This document shows, piece after piece, positions 7,832 through 16,279 of a stretch of 64,000 bases of DNA. This stretch comes from Xiheimicrobium sp033763395 (GTDB lineage: Bacteria; Myxococcota; Myxococcia; Myxococcales; Myxococcaceae). Where the stretch lies: the NCBI GenBank assembly GCA_033763395.1, contig JANRKQ010000129.1:1-64000 (forward strand). The letters run 5' to 3'. The number at the start of each line of letters is the position of its first letter. The stretch's first letter is position 1. A model generated the notes under the pieces. It ran no database searches, was not told the DNA's origin, and saw only the letters and a list, made by a program, of their open reading frames with translations. A program made the translations under genes and the position numbers.

Positions 7832-9652
7832 ATGGCCGTTCGGGATCGAAAACTCTCCACACGACAGCTCCTCGCTCAAGTGCCGCGCGCCCTGTCGCTC
7901 GTGTGGGAGGCCGACCGGAGGAACGCCCTCGCGCAGGCCGCCCTCACGGTGGTGCAGGCGGCGTTGCCCGCGGCGCTCGCGTGGGTCGGAAAGCTCATCA
8001 TCGACGCGGTGGTCGAGGCGGCCCGCTCGCCCTCGGACGAGACGCGCGCGGCGGTGATGCGCCTGGTGTCGGTCGAGCTCGCGCTGGCCGTGGTGACGCT
8101 CCTGGTGACGCGCCTGTCGTCGCTCTCGCGCGAGCTGCTGCGCATGCGCCTGGGCAACCTGCTCAACGAGCGCCTGCTCGAGAAGTCCTTGACGCTCGAG
8201 CTGCGGCACTTCGAAGACTCCGAGACGTACGACGTCATGCAGAACGCCCGACGTGAGTCGGCGTCGCGCCCGCTCTCGCTCGCGATGGCCGTCATCACCA
8301 TCGCGCGGCACCTGCTGACGCTGTCGACCTTCGCCGTGCTGCTGTGGCGCGTCAGCTGGTGGACGACGCTGGTGCTGCTGGTGGCCGCGCTGCCCGCCTT
8401 CCTCGCCGAGACGAAGCTGTCGGGTGAGGCGTTCCGGCTCTACTCGTGGCGCGCGCCGGAAGGGCGGCGACTCAACTATCTCGAGTGGCTTCTCACCCGC
8501 GACTCGACGGTGAAAGAGGTGAAGCTCTTCGGCCTGGGTCCCCTCATCCTCGGGCGGTACCGGGCGCTGTTCTCGAAGTTCCTCGCCGAAGACCAACGCC
8601 TCGCCGTGAAGCGCCTCGTCTTCGGAACCGTGCTCGGTGCCCTCTCGCTCGCCGCCTTCTACGTCTGCTACCTCGTGGTGGCCGGCCGCGCCGCCTCGGG
8701 TCAGCTCTCGGTGGGAGATCTCACCCTCTCGCTCGTCGTCTTCCGCCAGGGGCAGGGCGCCTTCGAGGCCGTCTTGAGCGGCGTCGCCGGCATGTACGAA
8801 GACGCCCTCTTCCTCTCGAACCTCGACGCCTTCTTCCAGCTGCCCACCACTGCGGAGCGCGCGCGGGTGTCGCCGCCGAAGACGCTCCCGCCGGGGCCGC
8901 AGCGCCTCGAGCTCGAGCACGTGAGCTTCCGCTACCCGGGCAAGCCCGGCTGGGCGCTCCACGACGTCACGCTGACGCTCGAGCCGGGCGAGAAGCTCGC
9001 CCTCGTCGGTGAGAACGGCGCCGGAAAGTCGACGCTCATCAAGCTCCTGCTGCGCCTGTACGAGCCCACCGAGGGCGTCATTCGGTACGGTGGCGTCGAC
9101 CTGCGCGACCTCGACGTCGCCGACCTGCGCGCCCGCGTCGGCGCCGTCTTCCAGGACTTCGTGCGCTACCAGTTCACCGCCGCCGAGAACGTGGGCCTGG
9201 GGGAGCCCGGGAAGGTCGAAGATCGCCCGGCCATCGAGCAGGCCGCCGAGGCCGGTGGGGCGAAGGCCGACATCGAGGCCTTGCCGCAGCGCTACGACAC
9301 GACGCTCGGCGGCTGGTTCGAGAAGGGGCACGAGCTGTCGGGTGGCCAGTGGCAGAAGCTCGCCGTCTCACGCGCTTTCATGCGCCAGGCCGCCGAGGTG
9401 CTCATTCTCGACGAGCCCACCGCGGCCATCGACGCCGAGGCCGAGGTCGCGCTGTTCGAGCGCTTCCAGCGCCTGTCGAAGGAGCGCAGCGCCATCATCA
9501 TCAGCCACCGCTTCTCCACCGTGCGCATGGCCGACCGCATCGCCGTGCTCGAACATGGAACGCTCACCGAGCTGGGCACACACGAGGCGCTGGTGGCGCA
9601 GGGCGGGCACTACGCCCACCTCTTCGCGCTGCAGGCCCGGGGTTACCGCTGA
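7832..9652 (+). CDS. ABC exporter, fused permease-ATPase
   Basis: A 606-residue half-transporter with an N-terminal six-helix membrane domain (about 20-330) and a C-terminal ATPase. Walker A GENGAGKST begins near 393, the signature LSGGQ near 502 is followed by Walker B VLILDEPTAAID, and the H-loop is ISHRFST. This is the architecture of homodimeric type IV exporters (MsbA/LmrA-like). The substrate is not deducible and nothing nearby suggests one. ATG 7832 was chosen because the protein then starts just before the first amphipathic segment. The gene runs towards atpH, 29 bases away. Confidence 0.9.
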   Translation: MAVRDRKLSTRQLLAQVPRALSLVWEADRRNALAQAALTVVQAALPAALAWVGKLIIDAVVEAARSPSDETRAAVMRLVSVELALAVVTLLVTRLSSLSRELLRMRLGNLLNERLLEKSLTLELRHFEDSETYDVMQNARRESASRPLSLAMAVITIARHLLTLSTFAVLLWRVSWWTTLVLLVAALPAFLAETKLSGEAFRLYSWRAPEGRRLNYLEWLLTRDSTVKEVKLFGLGPLILGRYRALFSKFLAEDQRLAVKRLVFGTVLGALSLAAFYVCYLVVAGRAASGQLSVGDLTLSLVVFRQGQGAFEAVLSGVAGMYEDALFLSNLDAFFQLPTTAERARVSPPKTLPPGPQRLELEHVSFRYPGKPGWALHDVTLTLEPGEKLALVGENGAGKSTLIKLLLRLYEPTEGVIRYGGVDLRDLDVADLRARVGAVFQDFVRYQFTAAENVGLGEPGKVEDRPAIEQAAEAGGAKADIEALPQRYDTTLGGWFEKGHELSGGQWQKLAVSRAFMRQAAEVLILDEPTAAIDAEAEVALFERFQRLSKERSAIIISHRFSTVRMADRIAVLEHGTLTELGTHEALVAQGGHYAHLFALQARGYR

Positions 9653-9668
9653 CACGGGGCTCGACGTC

Positions 9669-9683
9669 GAAGCGAAACGCTTC
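9669..9683. terminator. Short GC hairpin between convergent genes
   Basis: GAAGCG, loop AAA, CGCTTC: a perfect 6-bp stem lying between the ABC exporter stop and the atpH stop, touching the latter. It could be a bidirectional transcription end, but there is no T-run on either side. Confidence 0.3.
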
Positions 9684-10221
9684 AACGCTCGAGGAGCTGG
9701 CGACCCATCTCGCGGAGCTGGCTCTTGAGCGAGCCGTCGTAGGTACGGCTGCCGACGGTGGCGATGACGCCGCCCAGAATCGACGCGTCGACCTTCGTGT
9801 CCAGCACCACCTTGCGCTGGGTCAACGTCTCGAGCTGCACCTTGATGGCCGTGAGCTGCGCGTCGCCGAGCATCGTGGCTGACGTCACGGTGCCCCGCAC
9901 GCGGCCCATGCGCAGGTCGACCAGCTCGCGGAACTGGAGCGCCAGCGCCGGCAGCGACGCAAAGCGGTTGCGGTCGGTGAGGAGCCGCAGCGTATTGGCC
10001 AACGTCGGCGCCATGCCCGAAGCGGCCTTGATGAGGCCCTCGGTCATCGCCATGCGCTGCGACCGGCTCAGCGCCGGGTTCGACAACGCGGCGAGCACGT
10101 CGGGCGCGGTGTGGAGGTAGCGCACGAGCTCGTCGAGCTGCGAGAGGATCTGATCGGCCCCGTCTCCAGTGGCTTCGAGGAGGGCGCGGGCGTAGCGGCG
10201 GGCGACGGAGACGTTCTGCAT
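9682..10221 (-). CDS. atpH: F1Fo ATP synthase delta subunit
   Basis: 179 residues forming the stalk subunit that links the F1 head to the b-subunit stator. It has the delta/OSCP layout: an N-terminal helical domain starting SVARRYARALLEAT, a middle NPALSRSQRMAM, and a C-terminal segment with VVLDTKVDASILGGVIATVGSRTYDGSLKSQL, where the conserved GG (here LGG) and D-S-L are visible. It stands alone: no other atp gene is in the window, and the flanking genes are a LysR regulator and an ABC exporter. In many bacteria atpH lies between atpF and atpA, so the rest of the complex must be elsewhere. Confidence 0.9.
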   Translation of the reverse strand: MQNVSVARRYARALLEATGDGADQILSQLDELVRYLHTAPDVLAALSNPALSRSQRMAMTEGLIKAASGMAPTLANTLRLLTDRNRFASLPALALQFRELVDLRMGRVRGTVTSATMLGDAQLTAIKVQLETLTQRKVVLDTKVDASILGGVIATVGSRTYDGSLKSQLREMGRQLLER

Positions 10222-10297
10222 GGCGCGCGGACCCCTAGCACACGTCGCCCTGACGGCAAGGCCGGCGAGGCGGGCGCCCCAAGCGCCGCTGATGGGT

Positions 10298-11206
10298 TCA
10301 GGTGCTCTTCGCGGCGAGCAGCACCTGCTCCCGCAGCCAGCGTGAGAGCGGCGCGGCGTCCTGGGTCTGGGGCCACACCAGCCGCAGCGCGAGATCCTTC
10401 ACGCGCACGGGCGCTCCCACGCACCGCACCAGGCCTTCCCGCTCGAGCCGCTCGGCGAAGCGATGCGGCACCAGCCCCCACGCGTCCGAGGCGCCCACGA
10501 AGTGCGCCATCGCCAGGAAGGATGACACCGTGACGGCGGGCGGAGGGCCAGAGGCGGGGCTCCCGTCGAACGACACGCCGACCCGCGGCCACCGCGGGAG
10601 CGCGGCCTCGACCTCTCTCTCCGACACCAGCGGGTGGCCTCGCCGGACGATGCGGCGCAACTCGAGCGGAAACAGCAGCCGCGTCTTCACCGAGGCCGAG
10701 GGCCTCAGGCGGGCGGTGAGGGCGAGGTCGAGCGCGCCGGCCTCGACGAGCTCGGTGGCTTTGGCTGGGTCGATGGCCACCACGCGCAGCCGCAGCTTCG
10801 GTGCCTCGCGCAAGACCCGCGCCACCACCGCCGGCATCACGGCCGCGATCGCTGCGTCGACTGCGCCCACCGTCACCTCGCGCTCCGAGTGCATCGGCTC
10901 GAACGAGGTCGCCGAAAGCGCCCGCTGCACCTGCGCGAGGGCCGATGACACCGGGCCCGCGAGCTCGACGCAGCGCTCGGTGGGGCTGAGCCCGGTCGGC
11001 GTGCGCACGAAGAGGGGGTCGCTGAAGAGCTCCCGCAGCCTCGCCAACGCGCCGCTCATCGCCGGCTGCGAGAGCCCCAGGCGCTTCCCGGCCCGGGTGA
11101 CATGGCGCTCGGCCCACAACGCCTCGAACGCCACCAGCAGGTTGAGGTCGACTCCGGAGAGGCGGTGGCCGGTCAACGGTGCGCCGAAGGCGCGGGCAGG
11201 AGACAT
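10298..11206 (-). CDS. LysR-family transcriptional regulator
   Basis: 302 residues. An N-terminal winged helix-turn-helix is seen in DLNLLVAFEALWAERHVTRAG and the following LSQPAMSGALARLRELFSDPLFVRT. A periplasmic-binding-like effector domain follows from about residue 100. LNLLVAFEAL and DPLFVR are typical of the NodD/LinR-like branch. The start at 11206 places the HTH at the usual distance; a GTG five codons upstream is also possible. It lies 11 bases downstream of a membrane protein gene on the same strand, so the two may be cotranscribed. The effector is unknown. Confidence 0.88.
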   Translation of the reverse strand: MSPARAFGAPLTGHRLSGVDLNLLVAFEALWAERHVTRAGKRLGLSQPAMSGALARLRELFSDPLFVRTPTGLSPTERCVELAGPVSSALAQVQRALSATSFEPMHSEREVTVGAVDAAIAAVMPAVVARVLREAPKLRLRVVAIDPAKATELVEAGALDLALTARLRPSASVKTRLLFPLELRRIVRRGHPLVSEREVEAALPRWPRVGVSFDGSPASGPPPAVTVSSFLAMAHFVGASDAWGLVPHRFAERLEREGLVRCVGAPVRVKDLALRLVWPQTQDAAPLSRWLREQVLLAAKST

Positions 11207-11217
11207 GGCTTGTGACT

Positions 11218-11916
11218 TCACCCCATCGGAGGCGCCGTCGCTGCATCGACCTCGATGCGGGCCGTCGACGCCTTGAGCGCGCGTCGCAGCCCGTGGGCGT
11301 TGAGCGCGATGAGCGCCGGCACGAGGACCCACGGCAGGACGAGCGACGTGCCTGGGCTGCCCGACTCGGCGAGCCAGGGCACCACCGTCGTGGGGATCTG
11401 CCGCATCACATTCAGGAAGTCGGCCACCCCCAGCGCGAAGAGGGCCAGCCGCGGTGCGCGCGGCCCGTTCGCCAGCGACGTCGGGAGCATGAGCGCGACG
11501 CCACCGACGGCGAGGTCTCCGAGGCCCGCCTCGAGCGCGAAGCGGGTGGGGAACAGCCCGGTGGCCGCGCTCCCGAGAATGAGGCTCCCGATGACGGCCC
11601 GCGCGCCCATGAAGAGGCGCCAGTCACCGTCCTCCAGGGCGTCGAAGGCGGTCCGCACCGCCGGCGTCGCCAGGCCCACGCCGACCACCACGAGGCCGAG
11701 GCCGAGTCCGACTGGCACCAGCTGGGGAATCGGCCCAGCGAGCAGGTGCGTGACGCCCACCGCCGCGGCGCCTGCGAGGCCCCACCAGCCCACGAGGACG
11801 CCAGTCAGCCGGCGTCCTTCCCGCGAGCGGCGCCGCAGCGTGAGGATGAGGGCCAGCACCACCAGAAGGCCCGAGGTGCTCATGATGAGACGGAAGACGG
11901 TCGCGAGCTCGTTCAT
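11218..11916 (-). CDS. Polytopic membrane protein of unknown function
   Basis: A 232-residue protein with about six or seven hydrophobic segments, separated by short charged loops such as RRRSREGRR after the first helix. I do not recognise a family. The start at 11916 (MNELATVF) places a helix close to the N-terminus; a Met 12 codons upstream is possible. It sits just upstream of the LysR gene, suggesting regulator and membrane protein share a transcript. It is divergent from the Hsp70-like gene across a gap of 164 bases. Confidence 0.6.
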   Translation of the reverse strand: MNELATVFRLIMSTSGLLVVLALILTLRRRSREGRRLTGVLVGWWGLAGAAAVGVTHLLAGPIPQLVPVGLGLGLVVVGVGLATPAVRTAFDALEDGDWRLFMGARAVIGSLILGSAATGLFPTRFALEAGLGDLAVGGVALMLPTSLANGPRAPRLALFALGVADFLNVMRQIPTTVVPWLAESGSPGTSLVLPWVLVPALIALNAHGLRRALKASTARIEVDAATAPPMG

Positions 11917-12080
11917 GCCGTCACGGTGCGCCTCTCCCGCGCCCAGCGCCAATCGCAGCGAACGATGGTCGTCATTCCCCCGGCGAATGACGCGCCCATC
12001 GTCGACGCCCGTGAAGAACGTCTCCCAGTCGCGAATGTGCGCCTTGGGCCCGAGCGTGCGCGCTAGAGTCGCAGGCCCGC

Positions 12081-13889
12081 ATGGAACCCGTCATCGGCAT
12101 CGACCTCGGCACCACCTACAGCGCCGTGGCTTCGCTCGATTCCGGTCGGCCGGCCCTCATCCCCTCGCGCGCGGGGGCCCGGCTGACCCCGTCGGTCGTC
12201 GGCTTCACCGCGATAGGCGAGCGCGTGGTGGGCGAGCGCGCGCAGATTCTGGGTGACGAAGCGCCCGACCGCGCCGCGCCGGCCACCAAGCGCTTCATCG
12301 GCAAGCGCTGGAGCGCCGCGCTCGAAAAAGCCGCGAAGCTCGTCGTGCCGTACCCCGTGCTCGCCGGCCCTCAGGGCGAGGTGCGCATCAAGGTGGCCGG
12401 CCGGGTGATGCCCCTCACCCAGGTGTCGGCGATGCTGCTGGGCGAGCTCAAGCTCGACGCCGAGGCCCACTTTGGCCGCCCCGTCTCGAAGTGCGTCATC
12501 ACCGTGCCGGCGAACTTCGACGAAGGCCAGCGCCAGGCCACCCGCGAGGCGGCGCGCATCGCGGGGCTCGAGGTGCTGCGCCTGCTCAACGAGCCGACCG
12601 CCGCCGCGATGGCCTATGGCCTGGTGAACTCGTTCCAGGGCCGCGCGCTGGTGTTCGACCTCGGCGGTGGCACCTTCGACGTCTCGGTGCTCGAGATGGA
12701 GAACGGCGTGTACGAGGTGCGCGCCACCGGCGGAGACCCCCAGCTCGGCGGCGACGACTTCGACGCGCGCATCGTGCAGTGGCTCGTGGCGCAGGTGCCC
12801 GACCTCTACCGCGACGCCGTCGTGAAGGACCGCGTGTCGATGCAGCGCCTGCGCTACGCCGCCGAGCGCGCCAAGCGCACCCTGTCGGACAAGCCCGAGG
12901 CCTACATCTCGGTCGGTGAGCTGGGCGATCACTCGAGCGGTGAGGGGCGCTTCTGCCAGCTCGACACCGCGCTCACGCGGGCGTTCTTCGAGTCGTTGTC
13001 CGAGCCCCTCACCACGCGCTGCCTCGACGTCTGCCGGCAGGTGCTCGACGCCGCGAAGCTCACCGCGCAGGACATCGAGGCCGTGATGCTCGTCGGGGGC
13101 ATGACGCGCATGCCGCTGGTGCGAGAGCTCGTCACCCGCTTCTTCGGCCACCCACCCGTCACCGGCGTGAACCCCGACGAAGCGGTGGCGCTGGGCGCCG
13201 CGGTGCACGCCGCCGAGCTCGCGTCGCGCCAGGGCCAGACGGTGCTCATCGACGTCGCCAGCCACACGCTGTCGGTGGGGGTGCTCGGCGGCTCGGTGCG
13301 CAAGCTGATTCCCCGCAACTCGCCCGTGCCCGCCACCGCGAAGGACGCCTTCCTGCCCGGCCGCACCGGCCAGACGCAGGCCCGCATTCCCGTGTTCCAG
13401 GGCGAGAGCGACTTCGCCGACGAGTGCACGAAGCTGGGAGAGGTCGTCCTGCACGAGCTCAACGTCGTCAACCGCGCCGACGTGCCCATCGAGGTGACCT
13501 TCGAGCTGTCGAACGAGGGCACGCTCTCGGTGCGCGCCGTCGACACCACCACCGGCATGGCCGAGGCCCTGCGCATCGAGGCCCGCACCACGCTGTCGAC
13601 GAGCGAGGTCGACTCACTCAAGGCCGAGCAGGCGGCGTACTCCGAGGCCCAGGCCGAGAAGGACAAGGCGCTCGCCATTCAGACGTTCCCCCGGGTGCTC
13701 GACAAGGCCGAGCGTCTGGTGCGCCTGCTCGAGAAGAGCGCCGAAGAGAACCCCAGCCCCGAGGCTGACACCGCCGTGGGGCAGGTGAAGGCGCTGCTGG
13801 CGCAGGGGCGGGTGGCGGTGAGGCTGCAGGACACCGGGCAGATGGCCGAGGTCACCCGGCTGCTCGAGCGCCTCGTCGCGTTGTCCTGA
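12081..13889 (+). CDS. Hsp70/DnaK-family chaperone-like protein
   Basis: 602 residues. The ATPase domain shows IGIDLGTTYSAVA near the N-terminus, the phosphate-binding VFDLGGGTFDVSVLE, and LVGGMTRMPLV. A substrate-binding beta domain follows (about 390-510) and a short helical lid ends at the C-terminus. It is shorter than canonical DnaK (about 640) and lacks an EEVD-like or other conserved tail, so it is probably a paralogue rather than the main DnaK. No dnaJ or grpE is adjacent. The convergent neighbour is an RpoH-like sigma factor. Myxobacteria carry several such paralogues, for example SglK of Myxococcus; equivalence to that one is not shown here. Confidence 0.88.
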   Translation: MEPVIGIDLGTTYSAVASLDSGRPALIPSRAGARLTPSVVGFTAIGERVVGERAQILGDEAPDRAAPATKRFIGKRWSAALEKAAKLVVPYPVLAGPQGEVRIKVAGRVMPLTQVSAMLLGELKLDAEAHFGRPVSKCVITVPANFDEGQRQATREAARIAGLEVLRLLNEPTAAAMAYGLVNSFQGRALVFDLGGGTFDVSVLEMENGVYEVRATGGDPQLGGDDFDARIVQWLVAQVPDLYRDAVVKDRVSMQRLRYAAERAKRTLSDKPEAYISVGELGDHSSGEGRFCQLDTALTRAFFESLSEPLTTRCLDVCRQVLDAAKLTAQDIEAVMLVGGMTRMPLVRELVTRFFGHPPVTGVNPDEAVALGAAVHAAELASRQGQTVLIDVASHTLSVGVLGGSVRKLIPRNSPVPATAKDAFLPGRTGQTQARIPVFQGESDFADECTKLGEVVLHELNVVNRADVPIEVTFELSNEGTLSVRAVDTTTGMAEALRIEARTTLSTSEVDSLKAEQAAYSEAQAEKDKALAIQTFPRVLDKAERLVRLLEKSAEENPSPEADTAVGQVKALLAQGRVAVRLQDTGQMAEVTRLLERLVALS

Positions 13890-13933
13890 CTCGTCGCTGT
13901 GTCCTGACTCGACGAGGGTCCTGACTCGCCGAG
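13884..13933. repeat. Three short direct repeats at the Hsp70 stop
   Basis: TCCTGACTCG occurs at 13884, 13902 and 13919, at 18- and 17-base spacing. The first copy contains the stop codon of the Hsp70-like gene. The array fills nearly the whole 47-base gap before the convergent sigma factor gene. It may be slippage-derived; no function is evident. Confidence 0.5.
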
Positions 13934-13936
13934 GCG

Positions 13937-14800
13937 TCACTGCATGAACGAGGGCTGTTCGTTCGTGGCCGTCTCGAGCGCCCGCTTGAGGCGCTGCTTC
14001 ACGCGCATCTCGATCTGCCGCAGCCGCTCCCGTGAGAGCTGGAAGCGGTCTCCGAGGTCGGCGAGCGTGGTGTCGTCTTCGTCGGCCATGAGGCGATGCT
14101 GCAGCACCGCGCGCTCGCGCTCGTCGAGGGCCTTCCACAGGCGCTGCACCACCTGGTGGACGAGCTCGTCGCGCTCGGTCGCGCCGATGGCCTCTTCGGG
14201 CGATGCGTCGGCGCCGGGGAGCAGGTCGAGCGCGGTCGTCTCACCGTCTTCGTTCACCTTGACGTCGAGCGACAGGTCGGACGACGAGAGCCGCGCCGAG
14301 TGCTGGCGAATGACGTCTTCCGAGACGCCGAACTGCCGGGCGAGCAGCGCGTCGATGCCCTCGTGGCCGGGCCCGAGCAGCGTCTCGGCCTTCGCCCGCG
14401 CCGAGCGGAGCTTGAAGAAGAACTTCGCGCCGAGGGCGCCAGTGGCCACCGTCACGATGCTGTTGGCCCGCATCGCGTAGGCGAGCATGTGCGCGCGGAT
14501 CCAGTACGTCGCGTAGGTCTTGAAGCGCACGCCGCGCAGGTCGAACTTCTCGACGGCCCGGAGCAGGCCCACGTTGCCCTCGGCGACGAGCTCGTCCTTC
14601 GGCACGCCGTAGCCGCGCAGCCGGTGCGCGAGGTGCACCACCAGCGGCAGGTGCGCCTCGACGAGCGCCTCGGCCGCCTTCCGGTCCTTCTTCTCGAGCC
14701 AGCGGCGCGCGAGGCGGCGCTCCTCGTCTTCCGTCATCTGCGGCTGCCGGCTGATTCGTGCGCACTGCCGCTCGAAGTAGGTCGCTTCGCTCATTCCCAT
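13937..14800 (-). CDS. RpoH-like RNA polymerase sigma factor
   Basis: 287 residues. Region 2 contains GNVGLLRAVEKFDLRGVRFKTYATYWIRAHM. Directly after it, AKFFFKLRSARA resembles the RpoH box of heat-shock sigma factors. Region 4 includes LADLGDRFQLSRERLRQIE. The length suits sigma-32/SigB-type factors, without a long region 1.1. GAGG lies 7 bases before the ATG at 14800. The gene lies downstream of the hibernation factor gene on the same strand and faces the Hsp70-like gene, so a stress or development role is likely. Myxococcus has several RpoH-like factors (SigB, SigC, SigE); which one this matches is not decided here. Confidence 0.88.
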   Translation of the reverse strand: MGMSEATYFERQCARISRQPQMTEDEERRLARRWLEKKDRKAAEALVEAHLPLVVHLAHRLRGYGVPKDELVAEGNVGLLRAVEKFDLRGVRFKTYATYWIRAHMLAYAMRANSIVTVATGALGAKFFFKLRSARAKAETLLGPGHEGIDALLARQFGVSEDVIRQHSARLSSSDLSLDVKVNEDGETTALDLLPGADASPEEAIGATERDELVHQVVQRLWKALDERERAVLQHRLMADEDDTTLADLGDRFQLSRERLRQIEMRVKQRLKRALETATNEQPSFMQ

Positions 14801-14956
14801 GGTCAGGCCTCGGTTCGACGGAGAGGAAGGGTGGTGAGCGATGTGTAGTCTTTGTCGAATGTGAGGAAAATTTGATAATTGGCTGTGCGGACATCGAGAA
14901 AACAGATGTTCTGGGCACGGGGCCTCGGCAGCCGGGCTGATCAGCGGGAGGGAAGA

Positions 14957-15319
14957 TCAGCGCTTGCCGTTGAAGCGGGCGGCCTTCGAGCTGTGCGCCT
15001 CGCGCTGCCGCTCGATCTCGCGCGCCACCAGGCGGCCGACCCGGTCGGCCACGCTGTCGATGATGAACCGCAGGTCGCCATTGCCATCTTCAACCCGGAG
15101 CTCATCGCCTCCGTCGAGCTTGACCGTCACGAGGCACTTCTTGTCGGGCCCCCCCTTCGGGCCGTTCACGTCCTCGAAGACGACCTTCACCGAACGGATC
15201 CGGTTCGAGAAGCGGGACAGGGCGAGGTGCAGCCGCTGGTCGGCGTGGGCCTTCAGCTCGTCTGTCAGGGGCACGTTGCGCCCCCGGATCTCGATGTTCA
15301 CGGGCCAAGAGGTAGGCAC
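14957..15319 (-). CDS. hpf: Short ribosome hibernation-promoting factor (HPF/RaiA family)
   Basis: 120 residues with the beta-alpha-beta fold of HPF: VNIEIRGRNVPLTDELKAHADQRL, then KVVFEDVNGPKGGPDKKCLVTVKLDGG. It lacks the C-terminal dimerisation domain of long HPF, so it is the short form. It binds the 30S decoding region to store ribosomes at stationary phase or under stress. The 156-base gap that separates it from the sigma factor gene downstream includes an unusually AT-rich stretch (about 14860-14915), a plausible promoter for the sigma gene. An inverted repeat, GCTGATC/GATCAGC, at 14936-14961 overlaps its stop. Confidence 0.85.
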   Translation of the reverse strand: MPTSWPVNIEIRGRNVPLTDELKAHADQRLHLALSRFSNRIRSVKVVFEDVNGPKGGPDKKCLVTVKLDGGDELRVEDGNGDLRFIIDSVADRVGRLVAREIERQREAHSSKAARFNGKR

Positions 15320-15368
15320 GTGGGCCCAGCGGGGCTACTTCGAAAAAGCGAAGTCGCCTGTGAGCCGC

Positions 15369-16184
15369 TCAAGGGTTGCAGCTGTCGCACCGACTGGCAG
15401 GTGCCAGCGGCATCTCGGGCGGCAGCTCGACCGTGTGGTGGCAGTGCCTACAGCTCCGCTCGACGTGGTGAGCGAGGCGGGTCGGGGTCCCGCAGGCCTC
15501 GCAGGGGAGCCCGGGCACTGGCGCTCCGCCGACGAAGCCAGGCCAGTCGCAGCGGGGACAGCGCGTTGCCAGGGCCGAGACGCACCGCTCCAGGGCGCGG
15601 CGAATCGATGCCTGCCGCAGCGGGTTCAGGTGCGCGCGCATGTCGGTCTCGAGGTGAACGGGGCCGCTGCGGAGCGCGTCGGTGACGAGCCTGCTCAGGT
15701 GGTTCGGATCGGTCACTGCCTTGTGGGCGCCGACGATGAGGGCATGCGAAGGAAACCGATGCGCCGCGGCGAAGGCGAGCGCCTCGTCGAGCGATCCGAC
15801 CAGGGCAGCGCCGAAGTTGGTGTCGCTGGTGAGATCGTCTCCGCGGAGCTCGAGGCCCGTCTGGCGATCCAAGAGCAGCACCAGCTCGTGGCCCCCGGCG
15901 ATCCACGGCAGGTGTGGGTGCGGGCCGAATGAGCCCTCGCTGGCGAGCGCGAAGCGGGCCTGGGGCGCGTGCTCGAGCGCCCAGGTGAGCTTCGTGCGCG
16001 CGGCGTCGAGCGCGGTGCCGACACGTGGCCGCTCGCGGGTGAAGGTGCCGAGTTGGTCCGTGTCGACGTCGCCGAGGTGCACGAGCGCCAGCCCGTGCGG
16101 CTCGAGGAGGCCCGCCAGCAGCCGCTCCTTGCCGTGCTTCGTCACCAGCGCCACGGTGGCGCCACTGGTCGGAGGAAACCCCAC
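15369..16184 (-). CDS. DUF6671-like protein with C-terminal zinc ribbons
   Basis: A 271-residue soluble protein. The N-terminal part has TKHGKERLLAGLL, DVDTDQLGTFTRE and ASEGSFGPHPHLP, which fit DUF6671 as I remember it; no activity is known to me. The C-terminal third carries four CxxC pairs (CPRC, CEAC, CRHC, CDSC), consistent with two zinc ribbons. The start is GTG at 16184, supported by GGAGG five bases upstream; no ATG is available there. It is divergent from the TPR protein gene. Confidence 0.7.
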   Translation of the reverse strand: MGFPPTSGATVALVTKHGKERLLAGLLEPHGLALVHLGDVDTDQLGTFTRERPRVGTALDAARTKLTWALEHAPQARFALASEGSFGPHPHLPWIAGGHELVLLLDRQTGLELRGDDLTSDTNFGAALVGSLDEALAFAAAHRFPSHALIVGAHKAVTDPNHLSRLVTDALRSGPVHLETDMRAHLNPLRQASIRRALERCVSALATRCPRCDWPGFVGGAPVPGLPCEACGTPTRLAHHVERSCRHCHHTVELPPEMPLAPASRCDSCNP

Positions 16185-16279
16185 TCAGGCCTCCATGCCG
16201 ACGAGTGGCCCGCCGTGTCCACCAATCCAGTGGGGCTGAATGATCCGCACCGCTGCGGAAAGGGCGATACATCGGCGCG

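Noticed and set aside
14936..14961. Inverted repeat GCTGATC/GATCAGC at the hpf stop as a terminator
   Set aside because: The loop is 12 bases and there is no T-run; it overlaps the coding end, so it is mentioned only in the hpf entry.
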